From positions 20,397,127 through 20,461,126 of the forward strand of contig NC_049989.1 of assembly GCF_000003815.2 (NCBI RefSeq): 64,000 nt of DNA, read 5' to 3'. The notes beneath the pieces were generated by a model. The model made no database searches, was not told the DNA's origin, and worked only from the letters and a program-made list of their open reading frames with translations. Positions 36,521-50,700 of the stretch are shown here, one piece after another; position 1 is the first letter of the stretch, and every line of letters starts with the position of its first letter. This DNA is from Branchiostoma floridae (lineage: Eukaryota; Chordata; Leptocardii; Amphioxiformes; Branchiostomatidae). The translations under genes and the position numbers were made by a program.

Positions 36521-37585
36521 GCTTGCATAAAAAAAGTTACTATTGGATTCAAGTTGATAATGTGAAAAAAGACATCAATGAATTCCCTAGACAATTCTTT
36601 TTTGCAATGTCTCATGATCATGGTGTTTTTACAAAAAGGACTAATGTTACTTTGTTGAGTATTGGACTCATTGTGAAAATGTTCTAAGAACTTGTGTGCA
36701 TTCCATAGATGCGTAATATTGTAATTCAGCAGCACCTCAAGGGCCTTTACTATCCTTGCCTGTACTGTGTACATTTTAAACTTTCATTCAGTGATTCTTA
36801 TGAATAAAGTGCCTTTTTGAGTGGTCACAGCCAACTTTCATAATTTCTCAAGCTTATTTCTTGGTTTCTTTCATGCAAGGACTTTAAAATATTTACAACA
36901 AAAAGGACCATTTCAGTTTGTTTTCCTGTTTAAAACCCTTTTACAAAATTATATATTTTCATAATTTTTTTGTTAAGAATAATTAACATTCTTCCCTCTC
37001 ATCATCAGATACAACACTGGAAAAACAGGACATTTCTTGGCATGATTTATTCAACACATCACAAATTACAGATTGGCACAACATTTTACAATGGAAATAA
37101 AATGGGTTCTCTCTGTGATAGTCCTCACAAATGTCTACTAGAATAGGTACAATTTTGGTCCAGACATAATCATATACACAGCAATACATCAAACAAATAA
37201 GCATATACCCGGCAGTACATAAAACAAGCTGATTACCAAACTATGTATCATTCCAATCAACTAGAATAAACATGTTCGAGATACTTGTATAAGTATGTAA
37301 TAAAAAAGAAAATACATTGCGTTCACTACTTTCCTTGAAATTACAACAGTGTGTAAAGATAACGTTACATGTACTGATCAAATTGGAGTGTTAACAAGTG
37401 AATCTAGCTAGGTTAATTGACTTACAACTTCAAAAGTCATTTTTTTTACTAAAATTCTTCCTCAAATAAAATGTCATATACAACACATAGCACAAAAGAT
37501 CAATACCAAAAAGAAACAGTATTGAAAATCATTTGACCCAAGCTTGAACTCTCCAAATGTGTGATGCTTCAATAGAAAGTTCCTT
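36521..37585. other. Duplicated flank between gene C and gene B
   Basis: No gene. Colinear with 27521-29400 but without the MITE at 28279-28876; the uninterrupted site is at about 37003-37012. Confidence 0.6.
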
Positions 37586-37589
37586 CATT

Positions 37590-38600
37590 CCCCACAGTTC
37601 AACAAAAGGTTACTTCTTAGGACCTCTGACCTAATACCACTGTAATTGACCCCTGATCTTTGACCTGTCACCTGCCTATACTTCTCCCTGAAGTGGTTTT
37701 CTAACTGCAGGAGTTTCTGGTAGGCTGCTCGTAGAACTGCTCGGCTGTCGGCAGGTCGATGTCCAGTTTCTCCCTGTCCACGTAGGCCGTCCCCCAAACC
37801 TTACACCTGCTGGTATACTTACACAGGGGGTCCAGACTGGAGGGCACCTGTGGTCCAAATATCTCACACCTGCAGGTGTACCTAGATAGTCCTGATTGGA
37901 GGGCAACTGTAGGGACAGCCACACCTGTAACAAACACACCTGTTAGCACACCTGTGGTCCCCCACACCTTACACCTTCTGGTGTACTTACACAGGGGGTC
38001 CAGACTGGAGGGCACCTGTCGGGACAGCCACACCTGTAACAAACACACCTGTTAGCACACCTGTGGTCCCCACACCTTACACCTGCTGGTATACTTGCAC
38101 AGGGGGTACAGACTGGAGGGCACCTGTCGGGACAGCCACACCTGTAACAAACACACCTGTTAGCACACCTGTGGTCCCCACACCTTACACCTGCTGGTGT
38201 ACTTGCATAGGGGGCACAGACTGGGGGGCACCTGTCGGGACAGCCACACCTGTTAGCACACCTGTGGTCCCCACACCTTACACCTGCTGGTGTACTTACA
38301 CAGGGGGTCCAGACTGGAGGGCACCTGTCGGGACAGCCACACCTGTAACAAACACACCTGTTAGCACACCTGTGGTCCCCACACCTTACACCTGCTGGTG
38401 TACTTACACAGGGGGGTCCAGACTGGAAGGCACCTGTCGGGACAGCCACACCTGTAACAAACACACCTGTTAGCATAACTATGGTCTGCACACCTTACAC
38501 CTGCTGGTGTACTTACACAGGGGGTCCAGACTGGAGGGCACCTGTCGGGACAGCCACACCTGTAACACACACACCTGTTAGCACACCTGTTAGCACACCT
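37590..38600 (-). repeat. Eight-unit ~108-bp minisatellite plus C-terminal exon remnant (gene C side)
   Basis: Unit landmarks (g/tccagactggagg variants) fall at 37830, 37888, 37999, 38106, 38214, 38307, 38416 and 38524. Periods are mostly 107-111 bp, with one 58-bp and one 93-bp unit. On the minus strand most units hold tttgttacag|GTGTGGCTGTCCC and CCCCTGT|GTAAGT, an acceptor and donor 43 nt apart. The innermost unit reads directly into VWGTAYVDREKLDIDLPTAE and QFYEQ; one base short, the frame then continues YQKLLQLENHFREKYRQV. This looks like an exon whose 5' edge was amplified in tandem. Confidence 0.75.
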
Positions 38601-38750
38601 GCTGGTGTGAATTTGTTATTGTCAGTGAAATTGGGCAGGTAAATCAATAACAACAATGATTACGAAGTTAAACAATAGAGGGCATGAATAAAGTACAGAA
38701 TGCTAACCTCAGCTGAGACAATGTACAGATCAGGCAGGCATGTTGGGAAC

Positions 38751-41700
38751 TCAGAAGTAAATCATCATCATCTGCTTCTGTATCTTCATGAAGTTCAGGC
38801 AGCTGGCTGTGGTGTCTGCTCCCTCAGGAAATAGTTCCTCAGTGTAGCTGTGTATGGATAAAGAAATAACTTAGTTACATTAAATCTCACTTTAACAGCA
38901 GGATCTACAAAATAATCCATTTGGTGCCAAATAGGTTAATGCACACTTGAGGTTGGAACATACATGTACCTTTTGGATGTTTGTTGTGGACCAGAGTTAT
39001 GCACCTCTTCAGTATAAACAAGTAACAGGGTACTACTACCAAGGACATTACTACTACATTGTAGAACAGGCTGGTGTATATAGGTACACCTATCAATAGT
39101 GCAAATATAGACTTTACCAGTAGTACCAAGCATATAGTTTGCTGAAAAATTGTTGAAATAACATGCAAGCCAGTCAGGAAATACATGCCACTAACTGTTG
39201 ACTTAAACACTAAGTAACAGTACTTCCAGGTTAGCAAACCCTTCTGTATTCTGTTTGTTATCTCAGTGTCCATTTGGCTAATCTCAGTGTCCATTTGGCG
39301 AATTTTTCCACCAACCTAAGTAGAGTGTAGTAGAGGCTAGTGCAAATGTAACTCACCCCAGGTTCTCCAGTGTTGGGTGTTCCTCAGCAGCCTGCACCAC
39401 AGCCTGGAACCCTGCAGGCTCCATGGAGATGTACTCCAGGTCCAGCCACTCCAGGGCAGGGAGTTTGGGGAGAACCTCGGCCAGGGCCATGGCAGCGGTG
39501 TCAGACAGGTGTGCAGGTGTGTACCTGCAACCAGACATGTCCAGCCTGGTCAGTGCCGGCAGTGCGCTGATGAGCTGTGTGACCCTCCCCAGTCCGGCTG
39601 CTGTTACTCCACTATTGAACCCAATGTCCAGCTTCTGTAGTGTGGTGTTATAGTGAGGGGCTGTGGCCAGACTCTTGTCACCAGGTGGGTTTTGTTCCAT
39701 GTCCAAACTGCTGGGCTGGCAGAGTGTTTGCACCAGTGAGACAATCCCTGAGTCTCCTATGTTATTGTACCACACATCCAACACCTGTAATTGCACCAGG
39801 TGAGGCAGAGCTTTGATCAAGGATGATATTCCCGTGTCACTGATACCTGTTCTATTGAGAACCAACACCTTCATGGCTGTAAGGTGGTGGAGGTTGGCAG
39901 CCAGACATTGCAGCCCACGGTCTGATATGAAATTTCCATGAATGTTCAGGTATCTCAGTCCAACTAAGTGTCGCATGATGGGAGACAGATATGATATGCC
40001 CACATCTGTCATGTTTAAGTTCATAAGACGGAGTATAGCCAGGTGTGGGACACAGGACAGCCCAGCCTGCAGGACTTCCATCCCAGCATCACTAAGGTTT
40101 GGGTTCAAAGAAAGATCAAGCATCTCTAACAGAGACATGTGGCTGAACCCCTGCACAAGTGGCAGGAGTGATGATGGTGTTAGGTCTGTGTGTATCAATT
40201 TCAGTACCCTCAGACCAGGGACATTCTTCAGAACTGAAACCAGTCTGGCTGTGACATCAGGTGAGTCATACTGTCCTGATGGTGAGTCCACCTGTCCTGA
40301 TATCAAATTCAAGTCCAATCTAAGTTCAGGTAGTGAAGTTGCAAAACACTGCTGTAGGTACTGAACAGTGTCTCTGCTGTCAGAGACTCCCTGAATGTCA
40401 ACTATAAGCCTGTCTGGCAGGTTTGCTGAATGAAGGTTTTGTATGTAATACTTCAGAGCTGTGGCTTCTCTACTGTTAATGGAGCTTTTCAGTATGACAA
40501 TTGGCAGGGCTTGGCTGATACCCTGAAGCACTTCTGGTTCTTGTCTCTCACAAAGAATGTTCAGGCACAGGTTTGCAAACTCTTCATAGGCTTTGCAAGA
40601 CTTTTGCGTGTCTTCAAAATGCTCTGGTTGCACATATGCAAACTCTCTGCTACTGAGAATACTCAATTCCTCCATCACAGCTTGTGCTGCCCGTGAGTCA
40701 CAGCCACACGTGAACTGAAGCAGGTTACTGAGTTCAAACACCTTGCTTATGGAGGTGAGCTGCAGTAGCTCTACAATGTCTTGGTTCAACAGAGCATGAG
40801 CAACATATCGTCCGGCCAGGAACTCTTGCATGGTCTTGTGGGAAAAGTTCAGCTGTTTCCTAGGATGCAATTTGGAGGAAGAAACTTCCAAAGAGACCAC
40901 ACCCAGCTTTAACAGCAACTCCCAATTCACATTTTCTCTTTGTACTTCTGTAATATCAAGCAGGATCTCATTCCTCAGCAGTGCCTCTAGCGCAAGCTTG
41001 CCGAACTGCAGCAATGGCTTAGCAACCAGGTCTGTAGGCAGCCCTTTTGTTGGCATGTCCACTCCTTCCCGCTTACAGTGCTTTCTAACCAGACATGTCA
41101 GCAGGTTGTTGTACAGCCCCGTCATTGTTCCAGTAGACACCATCTCTTGGTCCTCCTCCCACAACACACAGACCAACATCAGGAAAATTGGGGTCTGGAA
41201 TAGGTTACTAATATCTAAGAGATCCTGATTTTTAAAAAGTACTTTAACATCAATTGCCAAAGGCCTATGATTTCTTATGACTGTGAAATATTGCCTGATG
41301 AAGTCCTCTGCCATGTCAGCATTTCTTATGAAATATTTCTTGACATATTTCACCATATATTCAGGAGAGAAGCCCCTGATGTGCACATGGCAGTCTGGCC
41401 GGGTGTACTGCTGCATTCCTGCTGAGGGTCGAGAGGTGATCACAATCGTGCTGTTGGGGTACAATTTGCCAGACAGCAGTTTGGGAATGGCCTGCCCAGC
41501 TGCCCTGGCCTCAGGTTGCAGCTCATCATACCCATCTAGGAGGAAGAGCACACGGGACTTGTTCATCTGTAGGATTGTTCTGGTGGATTGTACATCAATA
41601 CCTTCAGTTGTTTCAGGTACACACTGGTCCCACACCATCTCCTCAATGGTCTCCCCTTCTCTCACCTCCCGAAGTCGGATCAACAGAACAATGTCGTATT

Positions 41701-44700
41701 GTCTGCCCAGCTCTGTTTTCTGTGATACGGCATCTAGGGCTTCTTTGGACAGAAATGTTGTCTTCCCCCCTCCGGCTTCACCCTCAATCAGAATGCACCT
41801 TGGTGCTGTGGACAGTCCTGTGACATCTGGGTTGAACAAGTCATCTAATGACTTCAGTTCTTTCCTTTGTTTTCCAGCCATTGTTTGTATCAACTCTAGC
41901 TGGGTGAAGATATCACTGAGGTTAAGTGTGAAGTTGTCGTTCCATATCAGAGGCTTGAGGTAACCCAGTTTTAACTCAAAGTACTTCTTCACAGACGTCT
42001 GGAACACAGCTAGAATAGAAAGGACACTGTGTAAGATTTTAAACTCAAACTTAGCAAAACTCACTCAAACACAAGCAAAGTGAAAGGACATATTTCATTA
42101 CATATCAGAGGATAAACCTTATCAGCTTGAAACTTTTTAAGAGGAGTAAAAGGGCACTCTAGAAGCTAGTGTTATTTTCTGATAGAGAATACTTTTGGGG
42201 ATACAAATTTGCCTGACTTTTGGCTAAATTACCTCATCTGTCTGATAATCCTTTTGCAGAATCCAAGTACCCCCATACAGTCCCACTTTTAGTGTACTGT
42301 GCCGTTTATGATTTTGACTGCATAGCCGACTTCCGTCACATGCACTTTCCCGAATGTAAAATGGCATTGCCAAAACTGCTTGTGTGACCGACGTCGGGAA
42401 CAATTTCTCGCTAATGGTAGGGTTGCTAAGCTAATGAAAGCAGCCAAGTGACTATCAGATATGTAGGAAGGTACTGATACCTCTTCCTCTTGTCAGAGTC
42501 ATGTCCTCCCCCACCAGTGCACAATGCATTGTAAGGATCCTAAGGGGAATTCAAGAACTTGATGTTCGCCCTGCGCTTAGGTTTTAACTTAGAGTCAGTG
42601 AAATACCCCGTTAAAGAGGCCATCTGCATTAGAGACTATCAGCCATCCCTTGGCTTAACTGAGACGGGCGCCAATACCAACTGCTGGGCACCTTTGACCT
42701 CTTGATGATGCCATTCATGTGACTTTGGGTCATTTTATTGGGAGAAGGGTCAGAGAAGGGATGGAAAGCTTGTTGATATTGTGTATGGAAATAACACGCT
42801 TGTTTATTACCATGATAACAATAACAATAGAAAGGGACAGTTTAACCTTAAGAGATGTAGCGTACTGTTTTGTTTTGGACCTACCAAGAGAGGGGGTGCT
42901 CCCAGATGGTGCCTCCAGCTTCTGTTTGACTTCATCAACAGAAAGCTTGATTTTTTTACTTTGGTTCTTTACGTCACTGATTTCTTCATCAAGCCGTTTG
43001 TTGTCAGTCTTGACCTCTTCAATTTGTTTATCGTGTTTAGCCACTACCTCTTCCAGTTGACCCACGGCACCTCTCACGTCTGTGATGTCCCCTTCTGCCT
43101 TCCCTAGTCTGTCCTGGATTTGCTGTACTGTGGTGGACAGCTCCAAGGCCTGGTCTTTTAGGGCGCGGTGCAAGCCAGTGTTGTTGTTTACAATGCCCAA
43201 CAGGACCTCCACTGTCTTCAGCATCTGCATTGAATACAGGCAGAAATGTTTTTGAATCCCTACTCTGTACATAATCCCTACTTTGTACATAAACTAGAGC
43301 TCTACAAAAATGTATATGCATTGTATAATGTAATATTACTTTCTGAGAAGCACAGCAAGGACTACAAGTTTATACCTAGTACCACATATTAAATCTGCAG
43401 TCATGAAGTTTGCCAACCCCAAAGAGATTGACAAACATGCTTGGTCAGTCTGTGTTGCCATTTGTTTTCATCTGACTCAGAGATCCAGAAACATTACTGT
43501 CAAGCAACATTCCGTAAGTCACTCAGTTTGCCATTTTCATCTTAAGTTGCAGTTTTTTGCATTTCTCATAAGATAACATACCTCTTTCTTTGGAAGTGCG
43601 GTGTGCTCGAGAGTGTCCAGCCGGGCCCCATGATCCTCCAGCTCTTCCCTGTACAGCTGGAGCTGCTTCTTGTGCTCACTCATGACATGCTTGAACACAC
43701 GCACCTCAGCATCCATGCAGGCTTTGTTAGCCCCAAGGTGGAACTCCTCTTTCTTGAGCTAGCAGAAAAACACAAATACAGTGAACTCCAGTTCATTGGA
43801 TTTCGGCTTCTTGGATAATTCGGGTAATTGCATAGAATTACGAAATCCAAAACCATTTGACATTCATTCTATTGTATAAGACTTTGCAGAATTGAATAAC
43901 CAACCGTCTCAAACTTCGGGTTTATGGATAGGATTACGTTGACTTATGCTGAATAAGAATGGGAAAATATACGCTAAAACTTACAAAATGATGCCAAAAT
44001 TACTCAACAACTGTATGTATGAAGGCATAAAATCATTAAAAGGACCGTTAGAAAGGTAAATTCCACCGAACATATTGCCGATACCGCTGTGGTAGCGTGC
44101 AAACATTTGTTTAGGCGCCATTTTGTTAAGTTGCCGCAAGGCATGATCGGTGAACGTCGTGGGAACGTTGATACGCTTTTGAGTTCATATTTCACCTTCA
44201 GACAACTTCTAAACTTGGTTTACCCTCCAAAAATGTCCACTGTCTCAGTATTGAGTTGATGTCGGCTGCACTACGTAGATTTTAACACAGCGCACACGCA
44301 ACAGGGGTCAATGAACTGTGAAGTCGCAATCTGCTGTATTGAATGGCGGGATATCTCAACCCACGCTGCAACGCCATTTTAAATATTTTTTGAATTTTTT
44401 CCGTCTTCCGCCGCAAAAGACCGCATCGAGTTTGAAATTTCAGCGTAATTTGTGGACACAACTTGTAAAGAAGAAGGTGAAGAGCTTATCTCTCCAATAC
44501 CTACCGTCATTTTGCTCAAAATTGCGAAATCAACATAATTTTTTCCGGCATGTATACAAGCGGAGTTGTGTTTGTCTTTGTTGTGGTTCATTTAGTTACC
44601 CCCTCGGCAGTGCGAGTCAAGCGTATTTTTCTACATGTTCATTTAGCCACCGACTTAAAAAACCTTTAGTAGATTAATTATCGCATGTAACTTGAATGTA

Positions 44701-47700
44701 TAATATCGGAACATATAATTATGTGAAGCTTGGAACTGGAATCTGTTCGATCTTTTGCTGGACACATTTCATTATTTAGTGATGTTATAGATTCAAACAG
44801 TTGATGTTCCATTCGTGCATGTAAAAAAGAAAAACAGTACTGTAGGTTAACTACTGCGGTATCGTGATTTAGAATACTGCTCTTGATGAACAAATGGCTG
44901 ATTAAAAATTTTTGTAAATGAAGTAAATCCGTATCGTGTGTGTGGGGTTTGTGTCTTTGTACAGTGTAGTAATCCTATATTCGCCCCCCCCCCCCCTCCC
45001 TTCGGGGCGTTAGTGGCCCAACTTCGGACTGTTGGATACTTCGGACTACTGGATAAAATGCGCTGACAAATGAGCTATCCAAATAAGCGTATTCTACTGT
45101 ACAACCAAACCAGACCAATTTTTTTAAATGCAAGAATTTTACAGTGTGGCTTTTGTGGTGAGCATCTCAAATTCACACACACTGCAAATAACATGTCACT
45201 GTATAACAGAAATATTGTAGCCACATATTAAGAAACACTCCTTACAAAATCACCATAAAATTTAAAAATTGAATTTACGGTATTGAACATAAGGTCAGAT
45301 CAAGTATCTGTATTCTGTATACTAGTGCATAGACGGTATAACACTCTTCAGTGTAACACACCAAATTCGCAGGCACGCAGTGTGGCAGCCACTGGTTATA
45401 CATTGTGCTATGCTGAATAACCTGTCATAACTACGATCCAAGACACTAGAATTATCATTTATTTAGATCTCCCAGACAGTTTTAGTCCCACCTTTGTAAT
45501 CTCCTTTGCTGCCTTCTGTGCAGCTGGATCTGAGGCCAATTTTGGATCACACATCAGACTCCGCAGTTTTTCCATGTGATTATTAAACGTGTCACGGTCA
45601 AACGTCAGGTCCAAGGAATGCATGGCTTGGTTGCGGATTTCTATAACCTTGAAAAATACAAAGAAGACATTTCTGGTCAGAAGAGTGGTTAGATATGCAC
45701 TCTACCATCAAATAGGGATTCTACAGAAGCTAACAATCAGATAAATGACAATATACACGTACTGTTACAGTAAATGTCTTGGAGTTTGCGTTAGTTTCAT
45801 TTTGAGGTAAGGAGAAAATGTACTGTTTGTGGTGGATTTAAGCTTGCGATAATGCTTGTGAAAGCCAAAGTACATTAAAGAATAAAAAAAATTAACTATA
45901 TCAAAGAAAATATAGAACACCGTTGTTGTTGTTTTTTTAGAATTTCCAACACAGGCCACTCAACAAGCGCTTGAGGAGACCTAATCAAGTATCAACTAGA
46001 AAGTTTAAAAATAGCAACAATTCACACCAAGGAAATGACCTACCCTTTGTGCACTTTTAACATTTACATATTTGTGGCAAAAGGTGCAGTGTACAAGGAA
46101 GTTCAGGAGTGCCGAGGGATCCGACATCTCAGGTCCTGTATTCTCAGCTGCCTGACTCTTAGGCATCTTCAGCATGAACACCTGGAGATTTGGAGGAAAA
46201 AAAATGGACACAAAATGGTAATTGGAAGGAATCATTTGCAAGCAAATACACACATTCAATTTGATGTTTACCTCCACATGGACATTTGGTGCTAACGTCA
46301 GTTGATGAGCGAATAAAGGCATGGGTTCTAGAGTGCCTGTTTGATGACAACAGCAAGCGGACAGAGGGCATTTCGGGTGTTGGAACACAATTCCTTAATT
46401 CGCTCATGTGTAGGAACTAGGGGTGGGTACTGGTACAGCAAATTCAGGTCCGGTTCAGGTCCAGAGGATCAGGTCCAGGTCCGGACCTGAACCTGGACCT
46501 GATGCAGAATGACTCCATACCGATGGTCCATTATTTTCACTACAAAGAAATCTGTTTGGTGGAGTATTAGACTTACACTGGTGTTTGAAAATCCTACAAT
46601 GCTCTAAACTGCACCTGTACGATTGGCTGTAAAACCTGGTAGAAATTATTATCAACTCTACTCTACTTCACTCGTTATTTTCTTCCACCTGCAAGCACCA
46701 AAATGTGTGAATGCCTGATGAAATAATCTGTTAATTTTCTAATCGGTCCAACATCTGGTCCACCTAATTTTTTCAGGTCCAGTTTTTCTGGACCGGTCCA
46801 ATAACAAAAACCGGTTTTGTACCGGTACACTGTACTGATACCCAGCCCTAGTATGAACCAATTGGCAACCTCGTCCAAAGATTCGATACACGATTCTGGA
46901 CGTTAACGTGGTCAAGGTTCCCAGACAGAACAGCAGAGAAGCAACTAACATATAATAGTAGTACTATGATAAATGTCAGAGCGAGAAGGGACTGTATGTA
47001 TAATTAATGGAAGAGCTAACTACTTTCTGGATGGTACTCAGGCTACTTAATTTTATCACCTACGTAGGCAGGAAAAACCAACACAGGACAAAAGAAATTG
47101 GAAACAAGCAGGGCAACTAATGTAATGTCAATTATCCAGTAGGCCATCCAATGATTTTCATAACTTGATAGAATGGCAGACACTAAAGATTAGTTGTGAT
47201 TTCCCTAACTATAGCAACAGTACTCAAAGTGCATTACTCCCAAGTATGTCTGTCTATAAAGAAATACAGGGATCAAAAACTAGGAGTTGAAAGCATCCTT
47301 CTTTTATTCAATTTATCTAGAGACAAATTGATTATTCATTACACAAAATGATATATATACCTTTGCCACTTCCCATGGTTCCTTGCTCCACTTGCTGGGA
47401 GTGCAGTTGGTCCAGCCGATCCGGTCTGCATCACCAGTGTAGTGCTTTTTCAACTCTTGTCGCCATGCACAGTGCTGAGACAATAAATATAATTCATACT
47501 GTAACATCCATTGGCATAATACCGGTCGGTTTACTGCAATTTCTCAAGCAATGCTAATTTGGCAAATGATCAACGCATCATTTTCTCCAGTTACATGTTG
47601 CTGTTACAGCTTACCTTTGCCACTTCTTCTGTGTAAATTATTTTGTCTCTCTGGTCCTGCTAAAAACATAATATCGTAATTGGAACACACCGCGGAACTG

Positions 47701-50700
47701 CACGGAGAACAGGCGCGTGGTTGGAAGGGGGTGCACTATACCGGCCGAACGAAACACGGCACAATTAACTGCCGCTATGTACCTTTATACATCCTCTGTT
47801 GTTCCTTTCTTTCCTGTTAGTAGTTGCACAAAACAAAAATCTGCATGAGCATACAAAAAGTCATGAGAAAATGGGCGTATACTGACAAGAATTTTCATTT
47901 AATTTTGGTCCGTCACAACCGCTATGACGTAAAACTTTACTGCTGGCCGTAGCATTAAAAATGGCGGGAAAATGGCGGCGTACGTTCAATTTGACCCATT
48001 CAGCCGTAGATCCGGGCGATAATGCAGCGGTTCTTCACACTTTTACACGAGTTGTTGGTCACCAAAAGAAATTCAAGATTGCTGTTGAATCATGCTCGTC
48101 TTGTGCCGTGAGCACATGTGATTATTATCTACAAATCTGGCGATGAACGTGACAGTGTGTTTGTCCCACGACGAGCTCGCCTGCCCCGAAAATGATCTGA
48201 AAACTTTTGGCCTTGTTGTCTTCGAATGCATTGTTATCGATGCTTTGTAAATTATGTATTGGACACCTAGATGTCTGAAGTGTGCATACCTCAGAAATAA
48301 CTATTGTTGCATGTGTAGATCTCTTTAAGTTCCACTATTTTTAATCGACCGGTATAAGGCTTATGACCGGTATTATGCCAATGCATGTTAATGACATATA
48401 TCAGCAATTTGGGTTCCTGTGTTGAAGTTGCATTAGATAGTTACTTTAATGCTGGCTTTTGTGCCTTCTAATCAGGTTGTTAAAATACTTTTTCCTTTTG
48501 AAATAACTGCCTCTAATGTGTGGATTTTTTCGGTGATCTTTCCTGGCTTTTTAGCACTTATCAAACCATTTTTAGGGTTCCTTTTTAATCCTCATCTTTT
48601 TCTTGCCTCTCATTTACTATGACATTTTGCATGCCTGCATTTAAGCATTTTGAAGTTGGCACACAGTTTTATTTTGTCTTTGCTTTTGACAGCCATTTTC
48701 ATCTTAAGATATAATTTTTCTCTTGGAAATTGTAGAACTATTAATAGCGCCCTTGTTAATTTATCGCTAGAGTCTGGACCCAAGAAAAATGAATGATCTA
48801 GAGGGTTCAGAGAAATCACCCAAAAATTCTGTCATGGACATTGATGTTGTGAAACAATGAGCTGTATTTATTAGGTTGTCATCTGTCATTCAAGTTAGCG
48901 AGGATTCTTACGTTTAATCAATGACAAGGACAAATTTTTGGGGGTTGTTCTGAAAGCCAAAATCGTTTGCCACATGCAGGCACATGTGGGCACATATCGT
49001 TACATCTACGTTCTTAATCTTATTGAGTCCATGTTTGTGATTTATTTCCAGATCACAAACTGTCAGGGAAGGGGAAGACCACCTTTTGGGCAACGTGACC
49101 AAAAATACTACAGATCAGCTACAAAATGAGCAACTACATGCCATAAAATGATAAATTTCTAAAATGGACAATATATCATCGATTCCAACATCAAAGAAGA
49201 TAATATTATGGAAAACCAAAACTTAAGCTATTGTTTGGTATACCACACTCTGAATGTTAACTTAAAGTCATTTGTTCAACCTTCCTGACTACATAGATTC
49301 ATAATGAAGGCAACTTTTTTGGCCAAACTTTTTTCTTTCACACCCTCACACCAGTTTGGGGTCCCCAGCCAATGTCATACATAATCAAATCAATATTCTT
49401 ATAGATGATGATGAGTCAGGAAATGTGGGTCAATAAAACAAAATGCTGAGAGGTACACTCTACCCAACCGGTGCAATGGCCTAGTGGGTAGAGTGTTTGC
49501 CTTGCATTCGGTAGGTCGTGAGTTCAAACCCCGGCCGAGTCATACCAAAGACTTTAAAAATGGTACATACTTCTTTCTCTGCTTAGCACTCAGCATTCGG
49601 GAAAGAGTATGGAAGTTGAACACACACCACTACCAGTGGACTAGCCCCCTGCTGTAGTGATTGCGTTGTGTGGCCCAAGGGCTACTGAAACGGAGATGGG
49701 CGCCGCCCTATGCGCCATCAGGCGCGGGAAGGAACTTTGACTTTGACTTTGACACTCTACCCAGTCACATCACACAATTGAACCCACATGCATTCAAAGG
49801 GAAAATCTGGTCTTGGACAAAACTCATAGACATAAAACCTTGTCCATTATCTCATGGTGGTAACCTTTAGATAGACTTCTGTAAAATGCATTACCTCTGA
49901 CCTCCACAAAACTCAAGATATGATAACTTAGGCCATCTATGTATATGTATGATATAATATGATAATGATGTTATTGATTTATACTAATTGATTGATTGAC
50001 TTTATATGTGTAATGCAAATGTTTAATGATTTATGCTAATTGACTGATCGACATTATATGTGTAATTTACTGTAATGTATTTTATTGGATTGTATGTAGC
50101 TATAGAGGACTTCAGGAAGAATAGTTTGATGTATTTAACTTGAAATGGAGATTCCTAATAACACAAACAAACAAACAAACAAACAAACAAAATATTGATG
50201 ATAAATTAATCATTACTAGTTAGCATATGTAGTAATTTCAGGGCAATCAGGGCAGATAAGAGACGTATCCAATTTGCATGACTATATGAGATTGTTACTT
50301 GCCTCGCATTCTTCGCGTTTTGGGTTGCTTTTGTGGTTACAAGTGCACTTTCCTATACTGTTTCCAAGCTCAGCTTTGAGGAGCTCTGCATGTAGGTCCT
50401 TCGCTGCTTGCAGTGTGACATAGCTCAGTCCATGCCGGATGGCCAGCAGGGCTAACCCCACCCGCAGCCAGTTCTTGTACTCCGGGTTATTAAATCGGTC
50501 AGTCCAGCTCATTCTGTCCTCCTGTGGGCCAGGGTCAATATTCCGTTACTTTTGCAGTTAGTTGTCCGTACAGCTGTTAAGCCAGGTCAACTATCTGTAA
50601 CATACCAATAATGGCAGTGGTTCTAAAAAATAGAAATTGGAAAACAAAAAAATCATCCTGCACTCTGAAACTGCAAAGCATTGGACAAATAAGCCCCCTC

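Noticed and set aside
37943-38491. 182-codon Cys/Pro-rich frame over the 108-bp array
   Set aside because: It is open because the repeat unit is a multiple of three or nearly so. It includes splice signals in every unit and lacks support as one exon.
37830-38580. CRISPR-like array
   Set aside because: Units are nearly identical throughout with no unique spacers, and the genome is eukaryotic.
47961-48146. 61-codon plus-strand frame starting atggcgggaaaatggcg
   Set aside because: It has a good start context but lies between the inverted ends of a probable transposon, with no splice partner and no recognised domain.
49466-49540. Functional tRNA gene (also 11000-11115 and 25690-25790)
   Set aside because: A and B boxes are present but acceptor stems do not pair, and SINE bodies follow.
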